From assembly GCA_017303415.1 (NCBI GenBank), contig JAFLBJ010000001.1, forward strand, positions 2,914,001 to 2,978,000: a stretch of DNA of 64,000 nt, written 5' to 3'. Below are positions 16,436 to 24,041 of this stretch, in pieces; the stretch's first letter is position 1; each line of letters opens with the position of its first letter. The notes under the pieces are model-generated. The model was not told the origin of the DNA, ran no database searches, and was given only the letters and a program-made list of their open reading frames with translations. This DNA comes from Chitinophagales bacterium (lineage in GTDB: Bacteria > Bacteroidota > Bacteroidia > Chitinophagales > Chitinophagaceae). The translations under genes and the position numbers were made by a program.

Positions 16436-17901
16436 ACCTTCTCCTTCGATTCAGGTTGGCGGGAAATGGCGGTAAGACGTTTGCCACGTTCGCGTTTGGT
16501 GACGGAATTACCAGCAATGCCTTTGATAACACCCCGGCAGTTGGCAGACCCGCAGCGACATTCAAAAGGCTCGGCGGTGCGGTCGAGCAGGGTGGCGTAG
16601 TCCAATGTTAGTTCTTCTCCCTTTCCAATGGGCCGGCGGGTGAGAACATTTAATCCATCATAGGAAGTATTGGGATCACAGCTATGGTTTTGCGGGGCCC
16701 ATTGCAGCGGGTCATCATCCCATAAAATATATACTTCAGTACTAATGGGATAGGCATAGCGGCGAAAATGTTCTTTCATTTCTTCGGGCCAATGTTTCTC
16801 CACATGACGACGGGTTACAATCCGCTGGGCCCTTTCTTCGCCTTTGAAAATGATCTCCCCGGCTGGAATTTCTTCGGTGGCATAAATGCCATAGCCAGCA
16901 ATGGAGTTCCCTTTGATCCGGAATTTCTTTTGACGGCGTTTGTGCCGGGCAATACCTTCGGCCACCATGTGATGGAGGAATCCTGATTGCCCAATGCCGT
17001 CGTATTTCAGGATAAAATCGGCGGACCCTTCATAACCATCCGAATAAAATACCGAGCAGGTAAAATTGATCTCGAGAAAATAGATCTCATTGCGGTCATT
17101 GACCCTGAAATCCAATCGCGCATATCCCACCCCGTTAAATGCATTGAATATCCTTTCAGCCGCCATCTTCAATTCGATCTCGAGCACGGTATCGTTACAA
17201 GGGACATTGCAATCGGGATGAAGTTCGGAGGTTTTTAAGGCATAGGTCTTAAAAGCACGATTGGGAGGAAAAACATATTCCACTGGTTTGAAAACCGTAC
17301 AGGTTTGCTCCGGGTGGGCATTGGCCGCCACCAGTACCGTGAACTCGCGTCCGGCAATGTATTCTTCCACAAGCAATTCGCCGTATTCCGGGAGTAGTTC
17401 CTCCACTTTTTGCCGGAGTTCCTTTTCTTCTGTCACCATGGAGTGCTCATCAATACCGAGGCTATCCCCCGCTTTGGATGGTTTTACAAAAAGAGGATAG
17501 GTCAACTGGTTATTGATCCCTTTCAAATCATCGGTATGTTGAACCAATACATAGGCCGGGGTCCTGACCCCTTCGCAAAAGGCCACATATTTCATCAATG
17601 GTTTGGGGGGATCATACAAATTGGAGCTGGGTCCGGTAAACGGAAGATTGAGTAATTCAAGCGTGTGAATGACATCAATGGAAGGAACTTCCCATTCCAG
17701 ATAACCTTCACAAAGATTGACGAATATATCATACCCTTTCTTCGACAGGTCACGCAATTGGCGATAGGTAGTGAGTTTATTCAACAGCACATGGTCAACC
17801 GTAGCCTCCGGATAGAGTGCTGTCAGGTTCCTGGCCGGATCATAATACTGATAATCTACCGCGGACGTTGAATAATCGGGTTGTAGCACACAGATCTTCA
17901 T
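16402..17901 (-). CDS. ATP-grasp ligase fused to SET lysine-methyltransferase domain
   Basis: 499 residues in two modules. Residues 1 to about 315 are a D-Ala-D-Ala-ligase-like ATP-grasp domain: PLFVKPSKAGDSLGID (ATP-binding lysine), VEEYIAGREFTVLV, and the Mg-binding block ARLDFRVNDRNEIYFLEIN. Residues about 325-460 are a complete SET domain: GYGIYATEEIPAGEIIF, NHSCDPN (405-411), ELTLDYA with the catalytic tyrosine, and a post-SET zinc motif CRCGSANC (C448, C450, C455, with C408 as fourth ligand). The last 35 or so residues are unconserved and run into the heptad repeat. Likely activities are carboxylate-amine ligation and SAM-dependent lysine methylation; substrates are unknown. Only 3 bases separate it from the ATP-grasp gene upstream. 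Confidence 0.85.
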   Translation of the reverse strand: MKICVLQPDYSTSAVDYQYYDPARNLTALYPEATVDHVLLNKLTTYRQLRDLSKKGYDIFVNLCEGYLEWEVPSIDVIHTLELLNLPFTGPSSNLYDPPKPLMKYVAFCEGVRTPAYVLVQHTDDLKGINNQLTYPLFVKPSKAGDSLGIDEHSMVTEEKELRQKVEELLPEYGELLVEEYIAGREFTVLVAANAHPEQTCTVFKPVEYVFPPNRAFKTYALKTSELHPDCNVPCNDTVLEIELKMAAERIFNAFNGVGYARLDFRVNDRNEIYFLEINFTCSVFYSDGYEGSADFILKYDGIGQSGFLHHMVAEGIARHKRRQKKFRIKGNSIAGYGIYATEEIPAGEIIFKGEERAQRIVTRRHVEKHWPEEMKEHFRRYAYPISTEVYILWDDDPLQWAPQNHSCDPNTSYDGLNVLTRRPIGKGEELTLDYATLLDRTAEPFECRCGSANCRGVIKGIAGNSVTKRERGKRLTAISRQPESKEKVVRVGRRTEDR

Positions 17902-17904
17902 ACA

Positions 17905-18990
17905 TTAGGGTTTATGACGCTTCAGCGCATCCTCGAGTATCTCACAGGTGAGCTGGGTAAATGATTTTCTGGCAAATCGAAGGATCGCGCCGATGGAAGT
18001 AAAATTCTCATCCTCACTCAAACCGCATTGGGCATTTACTTCCAATACATACATGTTTCCCGTTTCCTTATCCATTCGAATATCTATACGCCCATAACCC
18101 GTGCCGCCGACTGCTTTATAGGCCGCGAGACTCATTTCGCGAAGGGGGGCTAATAATTCTGCTTCCGGCTCACCGTAGTTATAAAGAAACTGATCATTGT
18201 CAACCGGTTTCTCGTCTTCATAGGTTTCCCATAAACGGTCATAAGAAAGAAATTGTTCCGTATCCGGTAATCCCTGGTGGAATAACCGTTCCGCCGGGGG
18301 ATAAAAGATCAGCTCTTGTTCACCGCTTCCCACAACCAGGGTTGTAAACTCCCTTCCTTTAATAAAGGCTTCTGCTATGATACCTCCACCAGCCAGGTCC
18401 CAGCCGTGGTAACCCCCTCGCATTTCCTCCAACCGGGAGATACATTCCTCCTCTGTATGGACCACATTTTTAATACCAATACCCATACTTCCGCCGGAGA
18501 TAGCCGGTTTCAGTATCAGGGGACTTCCTATCCGGTTAAACAAACCATTGAGGTTGGAACCATCTTCAGTCATGACCTCCCATTTGGGGGTAGGAACCCC
18601 CGCTGCCTCAAAGGCCTGCTTCATGGGAATTTTGGAAGTGGTGATCTCATAGAAGAAACGGTTGGAACCTGTAAATACCAATCCTTCTTTTTTCAAAGCC
18701 TCAATGACCGATACACCAGGTGTTCCATTGATCTCATCCCCGTCGCACAAATTGATCACCAGGGGTTGTTTACCATTGGCAGATGAACCTATCTGGCGAA
18801 TGATATCGTTGTAATCATGTATCCCTACCGGTTGCCATTCCCATTCACATTTCAATTCATCAAAGACCCGGGTGTACTCTTTAATTCCTTCCGTAAAATC
18901 ATAATAGTATTGCAGATTGGGGTCATCCGTATGGAGATACGGAGCCAGCACCCAGACCTTATATGAAGATAATGCCGATTGGATATTCAT
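17905..18990 (-). CDS. D-Ala-D-Ala-ligase-like ATP-grasp protein
   Basis: 361 residues from ATG 18990; a TTG at 19002 is possible. The ATP-grasp features are an N-terminal Rossmann-like lobe (VINLCDGDEINGTPGVSV), the nucleotide lysine in PLILKPAISGGSMGIG, EAFIKGREFTTLVV, and the metal-binding RIDIRMDKETG with EVNAQCGLS. The region after the AERLF segment is longer than in housekeeping Ddl, and the sequence is clearly not a standard Ddl. It is a paralog of the ATP-grasp half of the next gene, to which it is coupled by a 3-base gap. Two different ligases in a row suggest sequential addition of two building blocks, but this is inference. Confidence 0.8.
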   Translation of the reverse strand: MNIQSALSSYKVWVLAPYLHTDDPNLQYYYDFTEGIKEYTRVFDELKCEWEWQPVGIHDYNDIIRQIGSSANGKQPLVINLCDGDEINGTPGVSVIEALKKEGLVFTGSNRFFYEITTSKIPMKQAFEAAGVPTPKWEVMTEDGSNLNGLFNRIGSPLILKPAISGGSMGIGIKNVVHTEEECISRLEEMRGGYHGWDLAGGGIIAEAFIKGREFTTLVVGSGEQELIFYPPAERLFHQGLPDTEQFLSYDRLWETYEDEKPVDNDQFLYNYGEPEAELLAPLREMSLAAYKAVGGTGYGRIDIRMDKETGNMYVLEVNAQCGLSEDENFTSIGAILRFARKSFTQLTCEILEDALKRHKP

Positions 18991-19030
18991 GTACCCAAGC
19001 AATATAAAGTCTATTTATTAACTGATAAAA

Positions 19031-20311
19031 CTATATTTCTAACATTTCCTTTAAATAACTTCCGAATAACCAAACCTCATGAAAGGAGTTGTATAAAGGA
19101 ACGGGGGCAACCCGAATAACACCGGGTTCACGCCAGTCGGCCATGACCCCTTTTTGGGTCAGGTGGTCAAAGACCTTCTTTCCATTTTCAGGAAAATAAA
19201 GGGATACCTGGCAGCCATGCTGGTCTTGCTGCACGGGAGTTAATATTTCCCATTGGGATGCATTGGCTGAATCCTGGCGGATATGATCCAGGATAAACCA
19301 TAACCAGGCCGTCAGCTTTTTTTGTTTGGCAAGTATATTGGACCAACCGGCTTGTTCTATAACAGATAAGGAGGACCGGTGTGCGGCATAAAGAATGAGC
19401 GAGGGTGTACTCAATTGCCAGCCTTCCGCCGATTGAATGGGTTTAAAGCCGGGTTCCATTTGAAACCGGGTCTCTTTTTCATACCCCCACCAACCAGCCA
19501 TCCGGGGAATGGAGGTATCCTGATGGAATCGTTCATGAATGTATACGCCGCCTACGGCACCCGGTCCGGCGTTGAGGTATTTATAAGAACACCAGGCTGC
19601 AAAGTCAACATTCCAGGCATGGAGTTGCAAGGGTATGTTACCAGCGGCATGAGCCAGGTCAAATCCAACCCGGGCACCTACTGCATGACCAGCCCTGGTT
19701 ATAGCTTCCATATCAAGCACCTGCCCGGTATAGTAATTGATCCCGCCCAATAAGACAAGGGCCAGTTCATTGCCCGTATCCCGGATCTGTTGAAGGATAT
19801 CTGCTGTTTGCAAAGTGGCTTCTCCCTCCCGGGGCTTTAATTCAATCAGGATATCCTCGGGAACCATTCCCCGTGACCGGAGATGCGTTTCAAACATATA
19901 CTGGTCGCTCGGAAAGGCCTTTGATTCACAAATGATCTTTACCCGTTTGCCCGAAGGGCGGTAAAAACTGACCATCAGCAAATGCAGGTTCACCGTAAGT
20001 TGGTTCATTACAGATATCTCCTCCGGCAGACAGCCCATAACGGTGGCCAATGGCCGGGTAAGGGACGCATGATAATCCATCCAGGGTTCCCGGGCATGAA
20101 AAAAACTTTCCACCCCCAGTGCTGACCAGTCATCCAGAATCGTTTGGATATAGCCTTTTGTGCGATGGGGTTGAAGACCCAGTGAGTTGCCCAGGAAATA
20201 GATCTTATTATTACCTGCCGGACCGGGAAGGATGAATTCATTCCGCATAGAGGACAATGGATCCTCTAGGTCCAATTCGCGGGCAAAGGTTTCGGAGAAT
20301 TGAAAATTCAT
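19031..20311 (-). CDS. kynU: Kynureninase
   Basis: 426 residues. Fold type I PLP enzyme with the kynureninase signatures YFLGNSLGLQP at the N terminus, the PLP-contact block VGFDLAHAAGN, the Schiff-base lysine in CSYKYLNAGPGAVGG (about residue 237) and the C-terminal REPGVIRVAPVPLYNSF. It cleaves kynurenine or 3-hydroxykynurenine to anthranilate or 3-hydroxyanthranilate plus alanine. No tryptophan dioxygenase, kynurenine monooxygenase or formamidase is in the window. Its start overlaps the PaiB-like stop (ATGA), and the ATP-grasp genes follow after 40 bases, so it belongs to the same operon. Confidence 0.93.
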   Translation of the reverse strand: MNFQFSETFARELDLEDPLSSMRNEFILPGPAGNNKIYFLGNSLGLQPHRTKGYIQTILDDWSALGVESFFHAREPWMDYHASLTRPLATVMGCLPEEISVMNQLTVNLHLLMVSFYRPSGKRVKIICESKAFPSDQYMFETHLRSRGMVPEDILIELKPREGEATLQTADILQQIRDTGNELALVLLGGINYYTGQVLDMEAITRAGHAVGARVGFDLAHAAGNIPLQLHAWNVDFAAWCSYKYLNAGPGAVGGVYIHERFHQDTSIPRMAGWWGYEKETRFQMEPGFKPIQSAEGWQLSTPSLILYAAHRSSLSVIEQAGWSNILAKQKKLTAWLWFILDHIRQDSANASQWEILTPVQQDQHGCQVSLYFPENGKKVFDHLTQKGVMADWREPGVIRVAPVPLYNSFHEVWLFGSYLKEMLEI

Positions 20312-20955
20312 ACGACGTTGGGGGGATAAAGTGATGACTTCCTCTTTTTCATTTCTTCGGCAATGAACCGGGCACCAGTATCCCCGTTGGACAATTGATC
20401 GATGATCTGCTGGAAACTTTTTTCATCTCGGTTCTGGCTGAGTTTAAACACATGCTCAAGCCTTTTGACCTCTATTTCAAAAGGCCTTATTCCTTTCATC
20501 ATCTTATCCAGGTACTCAGCGGGCAAATTATCAAATACAGTTGAGGATTGCGGATTGTTCTGTTCAAAATGGAGGGTTAGTTTTTTCATGATCCCTACCA
20601 ATTCCTCCTCTGATCCAAAACGGATCGGGCCATGGGCGTGTACCGACATGTAATTCCAGGTGGATCCCATATGAGGCATGGTATACCAGGTAGCGCTTAC
20701 ATAGCAATTGGGGCTGGTAAATACGGCCAATATATTTTCCGGAAATGCCTGAAAGGCTTTGATATGATCGGTTGCCTTGCTCATATGACCGATCAGGAAG
20801 GTTTTGCCATCACGTTCTTCGAGAAGAACGGGCACCTGGGTAGCAACGGGGCGTCGTTGATCATCCACCCCAAACAAAAGGGCAAGGGGATGGGCCTGCA
20901 TGAAGGCCTTTATCTCCCCGCTATCGGGTTCTTTGAAATCAGGAAGGTTGTACAT
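20308..20955 (-). CDS. PaiB-family FMN-binding protein
   Basis: 215 residues. Split-barrel FMN-binding fold as in Bacillus PaiB: the N-terminal YNLPDFKEPD, HPLALLFGVDD, GHMSKATDH and FTSPNCYVSATWY blocks are all conserved. PaiB was described as a negative regulator of sporulation and protease genes, but most family members are uncharacterised flavin- or heme-binding proteins, so a regulatory role here is not established. It overlaps kynU by four bases and sits 27 bases after mrp. Confidence 0.88.
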   Translation of the reverse strand: MYNLPDFKEPDSGEIKAFMQAHPLALLFGVDDQRRPVATQVPVLLEERDGKTFLIGHMSKATDHIKAFQAFPENILAVFTSPNCYVSATWYTMPHMGSTWNYMSVHAHGPIRFGSEEELVGIMKKLTLHFEQNNPQSSTVFDNLPAEYLDKMMKGIRPFEIEVKRLEHVFKLSQNRDEKSFQQIIDQLSNGDTGARFIAEEMKKRKSSLYPPNVV

Positions 20956-20982
20956 GGGACAAAAATAAGTCCCTTGCCCGGA

Positions 20983-22077
20983 TCAGGACACTACTTCAAT
21001 AACTTTTGTGGCTCCCATATTGGCATTGCGCATGGCGATGCTTCGTGCGGCGAGACCGGCAAAATCTTCAAAGGCCTTTCGGGTCACGGCATCCTCACTC
21101 AACATGATCGGAACGCCTTTGTCGCCCCCTTCGCGTATGCTTTGTACCAGGGGTATTTGTCCAAGGAAAGGGATATCATACTCATCGGCGAGACGTTTAC
21201 CCCCATCCTTTCCAAAGATGTAATATTTGTTTTCCGGCAATTCTGCAGGGGTGAAATAGCTCATATTCTCCACCAGACCTACGATCGGCACACTGATCTG
21301 TGCCTGCCCAAACATGGCGATCCCTTTTTTGGCATCGGCCAGGGCTACATCCTGGGGGGTTGTGACGATCACTACACCGGTAACCGGTACGGTTTGCATA
21401 AGTGTCAAATGTATATCACCTGTACCCGGAGGCATATCCACAACCAGATAATCCAGGTCACCCCAATACACTTCGGTTACAAATTGCCGGATGGCGCTGC
21501 TGGCCATAGGGCCTCTCCAAACCACGGCATTCTTTTCATCCACCAATAATCCAATACTCAGTAATTTGATCCCAAATTTTTCCAGGGGAACGATCATGCC
21601 CTTTCCATCCACTTCCATCATCATGGGTCTTTCCCCCCGCACACCAAACATGATGGGTACGCTTGGGCCATAGATATCCGCATCCATCAACCCTACTTTG
21701 GCTCCGCCTTTGGCGAGGGCCAATGCCAGGTTGGCTGAAACGGTACTCTTTCCCACGCCTCCTTTACCACTGACCACAGCTATGATATTTTTTACCTGAG
21801 GAAGCACGGCACCGGTGTCTACACGTTTGGTCGACGTATTGGAGGTAAAGTTCACTTTTACCTCGGCTTCCTTATTGACCAGGAGTTTAACGGCATGAAC
21901 ACAGGCATTCCCGATCATGTCTTTCATGGGGCAGGCCGGGGTTGTGAGCACCACCGTAAACGAGACCTTGTTTCCTTCAATCTCAATGTCTTTTACCATG
22001 TTTAAGGTCACCAGATCCTTTCCCAGGTCAGGTTCCTGCACATTACTTAAGGCCTCGAGCACTTTTTCCTTCGTCAT
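20983..22077 (-). CDS. mrp: Mrp/NBP35-family Fe-S carrier ATPase
   Basis: 364 residues. The N-terminal MIP18/DUF59 domain (QEPDLGKDLVTLNMV, TTPACPMKDM) is followed by a deviant Walker A P-loop GKGGVGK (residues 104-110) and Walker B DYLVVDMPPGTGD. Mrp/ApbC proteins bind and transfer Fe-S clusters. The CXXC pair that bridges the dimer in E. coli ApbC is missing: after VENMSYF the sequence reads TPAELPENKYY. It is the first gene of the minus-strand run to the SET gene and has a perfect -7 box. Confidence 0.9.
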   Translation of the reverse strand: MTKEKVLEALSNVQEPDLGKDLVTLNMVKDIEIEGNKVSFTVVLTTPACPMKDMIGNACVHAVKLLVNKEAEVKVNFTSNTSTKRVDTGAVLPQVKNIIAVVSGKGGVGKSTVSANLALALAKGGAKVGLMDADIYGPSVPIMFGVRGERPMMMEVDGKGMIVPLEKFGIKLLSIGLLVDEKNAVVWRGPMASSAIRQFVTEVYWGDLDYLVVDMPPGTGDIHLTLMQTVPVTGVVIVTTPQDVALADAKKGIAMFGQAQISVPIVGLVENMSYFTPAELPENKYYIFGKDGGKRLADEYDIPFLGQIPLVQSIREGGDKGVPIMLSEDAVTRKAFEDFAGLAARSIAMRNANMGATKVIEVVS

Positions 22078-22111
22078 TTTAAAAGCTTATGTTAAAAAAA
22101 TGAATGGACTG

Positions 22112-22119
22112 CAAAGTTA
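22112..22119 (-). promoter_or_regulatory. -7 promoter box (TAACTTTG) of the mrp-kynU-SET run
   Basis: Exact TANNTTTG on the minus strand, 34 bases before the mrp ATG. It is the only consensus box I found upstream of the five-gene run. Confidence 0.55.
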
Positions 22120-22164
22120 AACATCCCGCCTGCTTTTTTGTTTCCTATTTAAGTAACTAGTCCC

Positions 22165-22172
22165 TATTTTTG
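22165..22172 (+). promoter_or_regulatory. -7 promoter box (TATTTTTG)
   Basis: Exact consensus ending 5 bases before the GTG at 22178, giving a nearly leaderless message. A TTTG at 22137-22140 could be the -33 element, although its 24-base spacing is long. Confidence 0.5.
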
Positions 22173-22177
22173 GCGAA

Positions 22178-22819
22178 GTGAAGAAAATTCTGCTTTATAC
22201 CATCGTTTTGCTGCTCTTGATGCCTGCTCGCTCAAAAGCCCAATTTGAGTCCGTACGTGATTCTGTAGTACAACTTTATGGTATTGTAATGACCGCTGAC
22301 AGCCTGGTAGGAATCCCCGCAGTAAGTATTGTGGTCAAGGGTCAGAACCGGGGAACCATCACCAATGCAGAAGGTGTTTTCTCCATTGTTGTGTTAAAAG
22401 GAGATATAGTAGAATTTACCCATGTAAGCTATAAATCGAAACTGGTCACCATTCCCCGAAATCTTGATGGCAACCAATATAGCGTTGTTCAGTTAATGGT
22501 GGCCGATACTGTTTACCTCCCGGCCACGATCATCAAACCCCGGCCTACCCCTGAACAGTTTGCCCGCGATTTTGTGAACGCTGAAGTGGATGATGATGAC
22601 CTCGAAGTGGCCCGAAAAAATACAAGTATCGCTGCCCGGAGGGCATTATTAAAGACCATTCCTTCCGATGGACGGGAAGCAACGAATATACAGCTCCGTA
22701 ATGTGGCCAACCGTGCCGTTTATGCCGGTCAAACCCCACCCCTGAATATCTTCAACCCGGCTGCCTGGGCCGATTTTATTGATTCTTGGAAGAGAGGGGA
22801 TTTCAAGAGAAAAAATTGA
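22178..22819 (+). CDS. Secreted protein with carboxypeptidase-regulatory-like domain
   Basis: 213 residues starting at GTG; the next residues form a clear signal peptide (KKILLYTIVLLLLMPARSKA). Residues about 28-105 are one CarboxypepD_reg-like/DUF5686-type beta domain (LYGIVMTADSLVGIPAVSIVVKG ... ITNAEGVFSIV ... FTHVSYK). The rest is charged, with no recognised domain, and ends in an Arg/Lys-rich tail. These domains are common on outer-membrane and periplasmic proteins in this phylum; no specific role can be assigned. Confidence 0.75.
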   Translation: MKKILLYTIVLLLLMPARSKAQFESVRDSVVQLYGIVMTADSLVGIPAVSIVVKGQNRGTITNAEGVFSIVVLKGDIVEFTHVSYKSKLVTIPRNLDGNQYSVVQLMVADTVYLPATIIKPRPTPEQFARDFVNAEVDDDDLEVARKNTSIAARRALLKTIPSDGREATNIQLRNVANRAVYAGQTPPLNIFNPAAWADFIDSWKRGDFKRKN

Positions 22820-22957
22820 TGACACGAATTTTTGCGAATCTTCACGAATTACACGAATTTTTTATTTCAGGTAATTAAGATCTTCTACGTCTTATATAAC
22901 TTATAATTCGTGCCATTCGCGCTCATTCGTAATAATTCGTGTAATTCATATTGTCAT
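22818..22957. repeat. CACGAAT-family inverted array
   Basis: Left arm 22818-22862 has four ACGAAT-type units spaced 9-10 bp; right arm about 22911-22957 carries the complement (ATTCGTG, ATTCGCG, ATTCGTA, ATTCGTG). The arms pair imperfectly around an AT-rich spacer. It lies right at the stop of the preceding gene, and the same unit family recurs at 35.5 kb. Confidence 0.75.
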
Positions 22958-22979
22958 AAGTTCTAAAAATGTTTCTCCT

Positions 22980-22987
22980 TACTTTTG
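22980..22987 (+). promoter_or_regulatory. -7 promoter box (TACTTTTG)
   Basis: Exact TANNTTTG 21 bases before the ATG at 23009. It overlaps a TTG that would otherwise extend the open frame, so 23009 is preferred as start. Confidence 0.55.
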
Positions 22988-23008
22988 CCCCATTCTAAAT
23001 CAATCCTC

Positions 23009-23911
23009 ATGTTCAACATTGGAGATAATGTTTCCGTCATTGGTGCAGGCACCATGGGAAACGGGATAGCACATGTATTTGCTCAACACGGTTTTAAAGT
23101 TACTCTTATTGATATTGCACAGCCCCAACTGGACCAGGCGGTGGCAACGATCGGCAAAAATCTGGACCGGATGGTTGCCAAGGAGATCATCCGTAAGGAA
23201 TTAAAGGCTAAAACACTGGATAATATCCGTACAGCCACTTCCATAGAGCAGGGTGTGAAGGAAGCTTCTCTGGTGATCGAGGCAGCCACGGAACAAACAG
23301 AACTCAAACTTCGGATCTTCCAGCAATTAGATACCTCTGCACCGGCGGATTGTATCCTCGCCAGTAATACTTCTTCCATTTCCATTACCAAGATCGCCGC
23401 AGTAACCCAGCGTCCGGATAAAGTGATCGGTATGCACTTTATGAACCCGGTTCCGGTGATGAAACTGGTGGAAGTGATAAATGGCTATAATACAAGCAAA
23501 GAGGTTACTGATACCATTATTGATCTGAGTAAGCAGTTGGGAAAGGTTCCCTGTGTGGTGAATGACTATCCAGGATTCATTGCCAACCGCATCCTGATCC
23601 CGATGATCAATGAAGCGATCTCCAGCCTGTATGAAGGTATTGCCGGTGTGGAAGAAATAGATTGTATCATGAAACTGGGAATGGCCCACCCGATGGGGCC
23701 CCTTCAACTGGCCGATTTTATCGGACTGGATGTTTGCCTCTCCATTTTAAAAGTACTCCACGATGGTTTTGGCCATCCTAAATATGCCCCCTGCCCCTTG
23801 CTGGTCAATATGGTAACCGCCGGAAAACTGGGCGTTAAGACAGGTGAGGGCTTTTATGTATATACACCGGGTAAGAAGGAATTGGTAGTGAGCAGGAGGT
23901 TTGTTTCCTGA
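23009..23911 (+). CDS. 3-hydroxybutyryl-CoA dehydrogenase
   Basis: 300 residues from the ATG. The NAD-binding motif is VIGAGTMGNGIAHVFA, the catalytic histidine lies in GMHFMNPVPVMKLVE, and the C-terminal helical domain has the NDYPGFIANRI and GMAHPMGPLQLADFIGLD blocks, matching Hbd/PaaH. It interconverts acetoacetyl-CoA and 3-hydroxybutyryl-CoA in short-chain fatty-acid metabolism. It stands alone between a repeat element and a T9SS cargo gene. Single-domain length excludes the FadB-type fusion. Confidence 0.93.
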   Translation: MFNIGDNVSVIGAGTMGNGIAHVFAQHGFKVTLIDIAQPQLDQAVATIGKNLDRMVAKEIIRKELKAKTLDNIRTATSIEQGVKEASLVIEAATEQTELKLRIFQQLDTSAPADCILASNTSSISITKIAAVTQRPDKVIGMHFMNPVPVMKLVEVINGYNTSKEVTDTIIDLSKQLGKVPCVVNDYPGFIANRILIPMINEAISSLYEGIAGVEEIDCIMKLGMAHPMGPLQLADFIGLDVCLSILKVLHDGFGHPKYAPCPLLVNMVTAGKLGVKTGEGFYVYTPGKKELVVSRRFVS

Positions 23912-24041
23912 TTTTCCAAATTCCGGAAATCCCGTCCAAACACGGGAAACTGGCACACCCCACCTACTATATAAAATATTGATTTTCATTTAAATAGGAG
24001 TCTGGCATTGCTTTGGACTTATCCCTGCCAAACCCCTAAAA

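Noticed and set aside
20632..21549. Plus-strand open frame of 305 codons opposite mrp and the PaiB-like gene
   Set aside because: Antisense shadow of two well-identified genes; composition is not protein-like and no promoter precedes it.
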